From a bacterium (GTDB taxonomy: Bacteria > Patescibacteriota > Saccharimonadia > Saccharimonadales > UBA4665), in NCBI GenBank assembly GCA_029549845.1, contig JAKPIL010000101.1, forward strand, positions 1 through 5,357: 5,357 bases of DNA. Reading direction: 5' to 3'. This document shows, one piece after another, positions 4,666-5,357 of this stretch (the first letter of the stretch is position 1; every line of letters starts with the position of its first letter). A model generated the notes under the pieces. That model made no database searches, was not told the DNA's origin, and saw only the letters and a list, made by a program, of their open reading frames with translations. The translations under genes were made by a program, and so were the position numbers.

Positions 4666-4968
4666 TTACACTCTAGGCCAGACAACCTTGCCAAGTATCT
4701 CGCTTTTTTCAATCAGCCCAAAGTGGCGACTATCGTTACTTTGCGATGGGTTGTCACCGCGCACATCGTATTTGGTACCTTCTAGAGTACGGATGCGCTT
4801 AATCTTTTCCTTACCCTGGTGCCATATCACGACCACGTCCTCCACGTCGTAACGGCGCTTGCGCATGGCTACCACCACTTGCTCTGGGTCCAGCACTGGC
4901 CACATGCTTTTTCCGACGACCCGGCGTACGAAGAGTATTTTTTTGTGTTTTTTGGCACCTTGGCTCAT
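4666..4968 (-). CDS. sodX: Nickel-type superoxide dismutase maturation protease (S26 signal-peptidase family)
   Basis: This is a 100-residue S26-type serine protease. The catalytic serine box is V-V-G-K-S-M-W-P-V-L (17-26, Ser21). The general-base lysine is in K-E-K-I-K-R-I (53-59, Lys57). The late family box G-D-N-P-S-Q-S-N-D-S-R-H-F-G (71-84) is complete, followed by I-L-G-K-V-V-W. In Ni-SOD systems this protease removes the short leader of SodN so that a histidine becomes the new N-terminus and nickel can bind. The sodN gene lies 4 bases upstream, which makes the assignment firm. The N-terminus is basic (M-S-Q-G-A-K-K-H-K-K) with no membrane anchor, so the protein should be cytosolic, as expected for a protease acting on a cytosolic precursor. 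There is no strong Shine-Dalgarno (only a purine run, AAAAAAGG), so translation is probably coupled to sodN. Confidence 0.94.
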   Translation of the reverse strand: MSQGAKKHKKILFVRRVVGKSMWPVLDPEQVVVAMRKRRYDVEDVVVIWHQGKEKIKRIRTLEGTKYDVRGDNPSQSNDSRHFGLIEKSEILGKVVWPRV

Positions 4969-4972
4969 GTGG

Positions 4973-5356
4973 CTAGCCTTTTTTAGTTTCCCAGAATATT
5001 GTGGCTATATCGTCTATCATAGCAAGTAGTTTATCGGCCTCGGCTACATCCATGTGGTGCTTGCACTCCCCAGCTTGCTTGGTAGCGAGCCAGAATTTCT
5101 CATGCAGGTCTGGGTATTTCTCTAGGTGTGGTGGTTTGAAATAATCGGTCCACAGCACCCATAGGTGCTGCTTGACCAGTTCGGCACGCTGCTCTATGAG
5201 CACGACTGCACGAAGTTTATTGTGCTCATCAAGCCCTTCATACTTTTGCATCATGGCCTTGACACTCTCGGCCTCTATGCGTGCCTGGGCCGGGTCATAC
5301 ACCCCACACGGCAAATCACAATGCGCATACACCGGTTTAATTCGAAACAGTTTCAT
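4973..5356 (-). CDS. sodN: Nickel superoxide dismutase precursor
   Basis: This 127-residue precursor contains the complete nickel hook H-C-D-L-P-C-G-V-Y (12-20). His12, Cys13 and Cys17 supply the nickel ligands after cleavage, together with backbone nitrogens, and Tyr20 guards the active site. The following D-P-A-Q-A-R-I-E-A-E-S-V-K (21-33) is almost the same as in Streptomyces SodN. The leader, MKLFRIKPVYA, is 11 residues and ends in Ala; removing it exposes His12 and leaves a 116-residue four-helix subunit, close to the 117 of the Streptomyces enzyme. The mature protein is a homohexamer that converts superoxide to oxygen and hydrogen peroxide. The ATG is one base from the window end, so promoter and ribosome binding site are not visible; an upstream in-frame start cannot be excluded, though the present start is typical. 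It forms an operon with sodX, 4 bases downstream. Confidence 0.97.
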   Translation of the reverse strand: MKLFRIKPVYAHCDLPCGVYDPAQARIEAESVKAMMQKYEGLDEHNKLRAVVLIEQRAELVKQHLWVLWTDYFKPPHLEKYPDLHEKFWLATKQAGECKHHMDVAEADKLLAMIDDIATIFWETKKG

Positions 5357-5357
5357 A

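Noticed and set aside
1..5357. tRNA, rRNA, CRISPR array or insertion sequence
   Set aside because: No cloverleaf, no regularly spaced direct repeats, no transposase-like frame and no terminal inverted repeats with target duplication were seen.

Overview
The window looks like a stretch of chromosome from a small-genome bacterium of the Patescibacteria (CPR), most likely Saccharibacteria. The basis is tight spacing, short versions of known enzymes, mixed base composition with frequent ATA isoleucine codons, and a dihydroorotate dehydrogenase that does not fit the textbook classes. This placement is an inference; there is no rRNA, tRNA or marker gene here to settle it. Stops are TAA, TAG and TGA, so the glycine-TGA code of some related lineages is not indicated.

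Left part (1-1806): a 5-formyltetrahydrofolate cyclo-ligase-like gene runs off the left edge on the minus strand. Upstream of it, also on the minus strand, is a 58-residue DUF1508 (YegP-like) gene with a perfect Shine-Dalgarno sequence and a strong hairpin terminator. Divergent from this pair, on the plus strand, is a dihydroorotate dehydrogenase gene (pyrD) that starts at GTG, apparently at or within a base or two of its own transcription start.

Middle part (1807-2572): an 88-base cluster of three hairpins, a 44-codon unrecognised minus-strand ORF with a good ribosome binding site, a run of inverted repeats, and a 71-residue glycine-rich KGG-repeat (stress-induced, GsiB/con-10 type) gene on the minus strand. 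Small palindromes sit in front of both minus genes.

Right part (2573-5356): a plus-strand MarR-type repressor gene is followed 7 bases later by a 14-helix DHA2 (EmrB/QacA-type) drug exporter. The promoter of this pair is covered by nested palindromes, which points to repression by the MarR protein itself. Converging on it from the right is a two-gene minus-strand operon for nickel superoxide dismutase: sodN, with the complete nickel-hook sequence, and sodX, its S26-family maturation protease.

Taken together, much of the window concerns stress tolerance: superoxide removal, drug or toxicant export under repressor control, and two small stress-type proteins. Two enzymes of one-carbon and pyrimidine metabolism sit among them. 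Every family named is known; the less described parts are the hairpin cluster, the 44-codon ORF, the unusual DHODH and cyclo-ligase forms, and the apparent mix of leaderless and Shine-Dalgarno starts.
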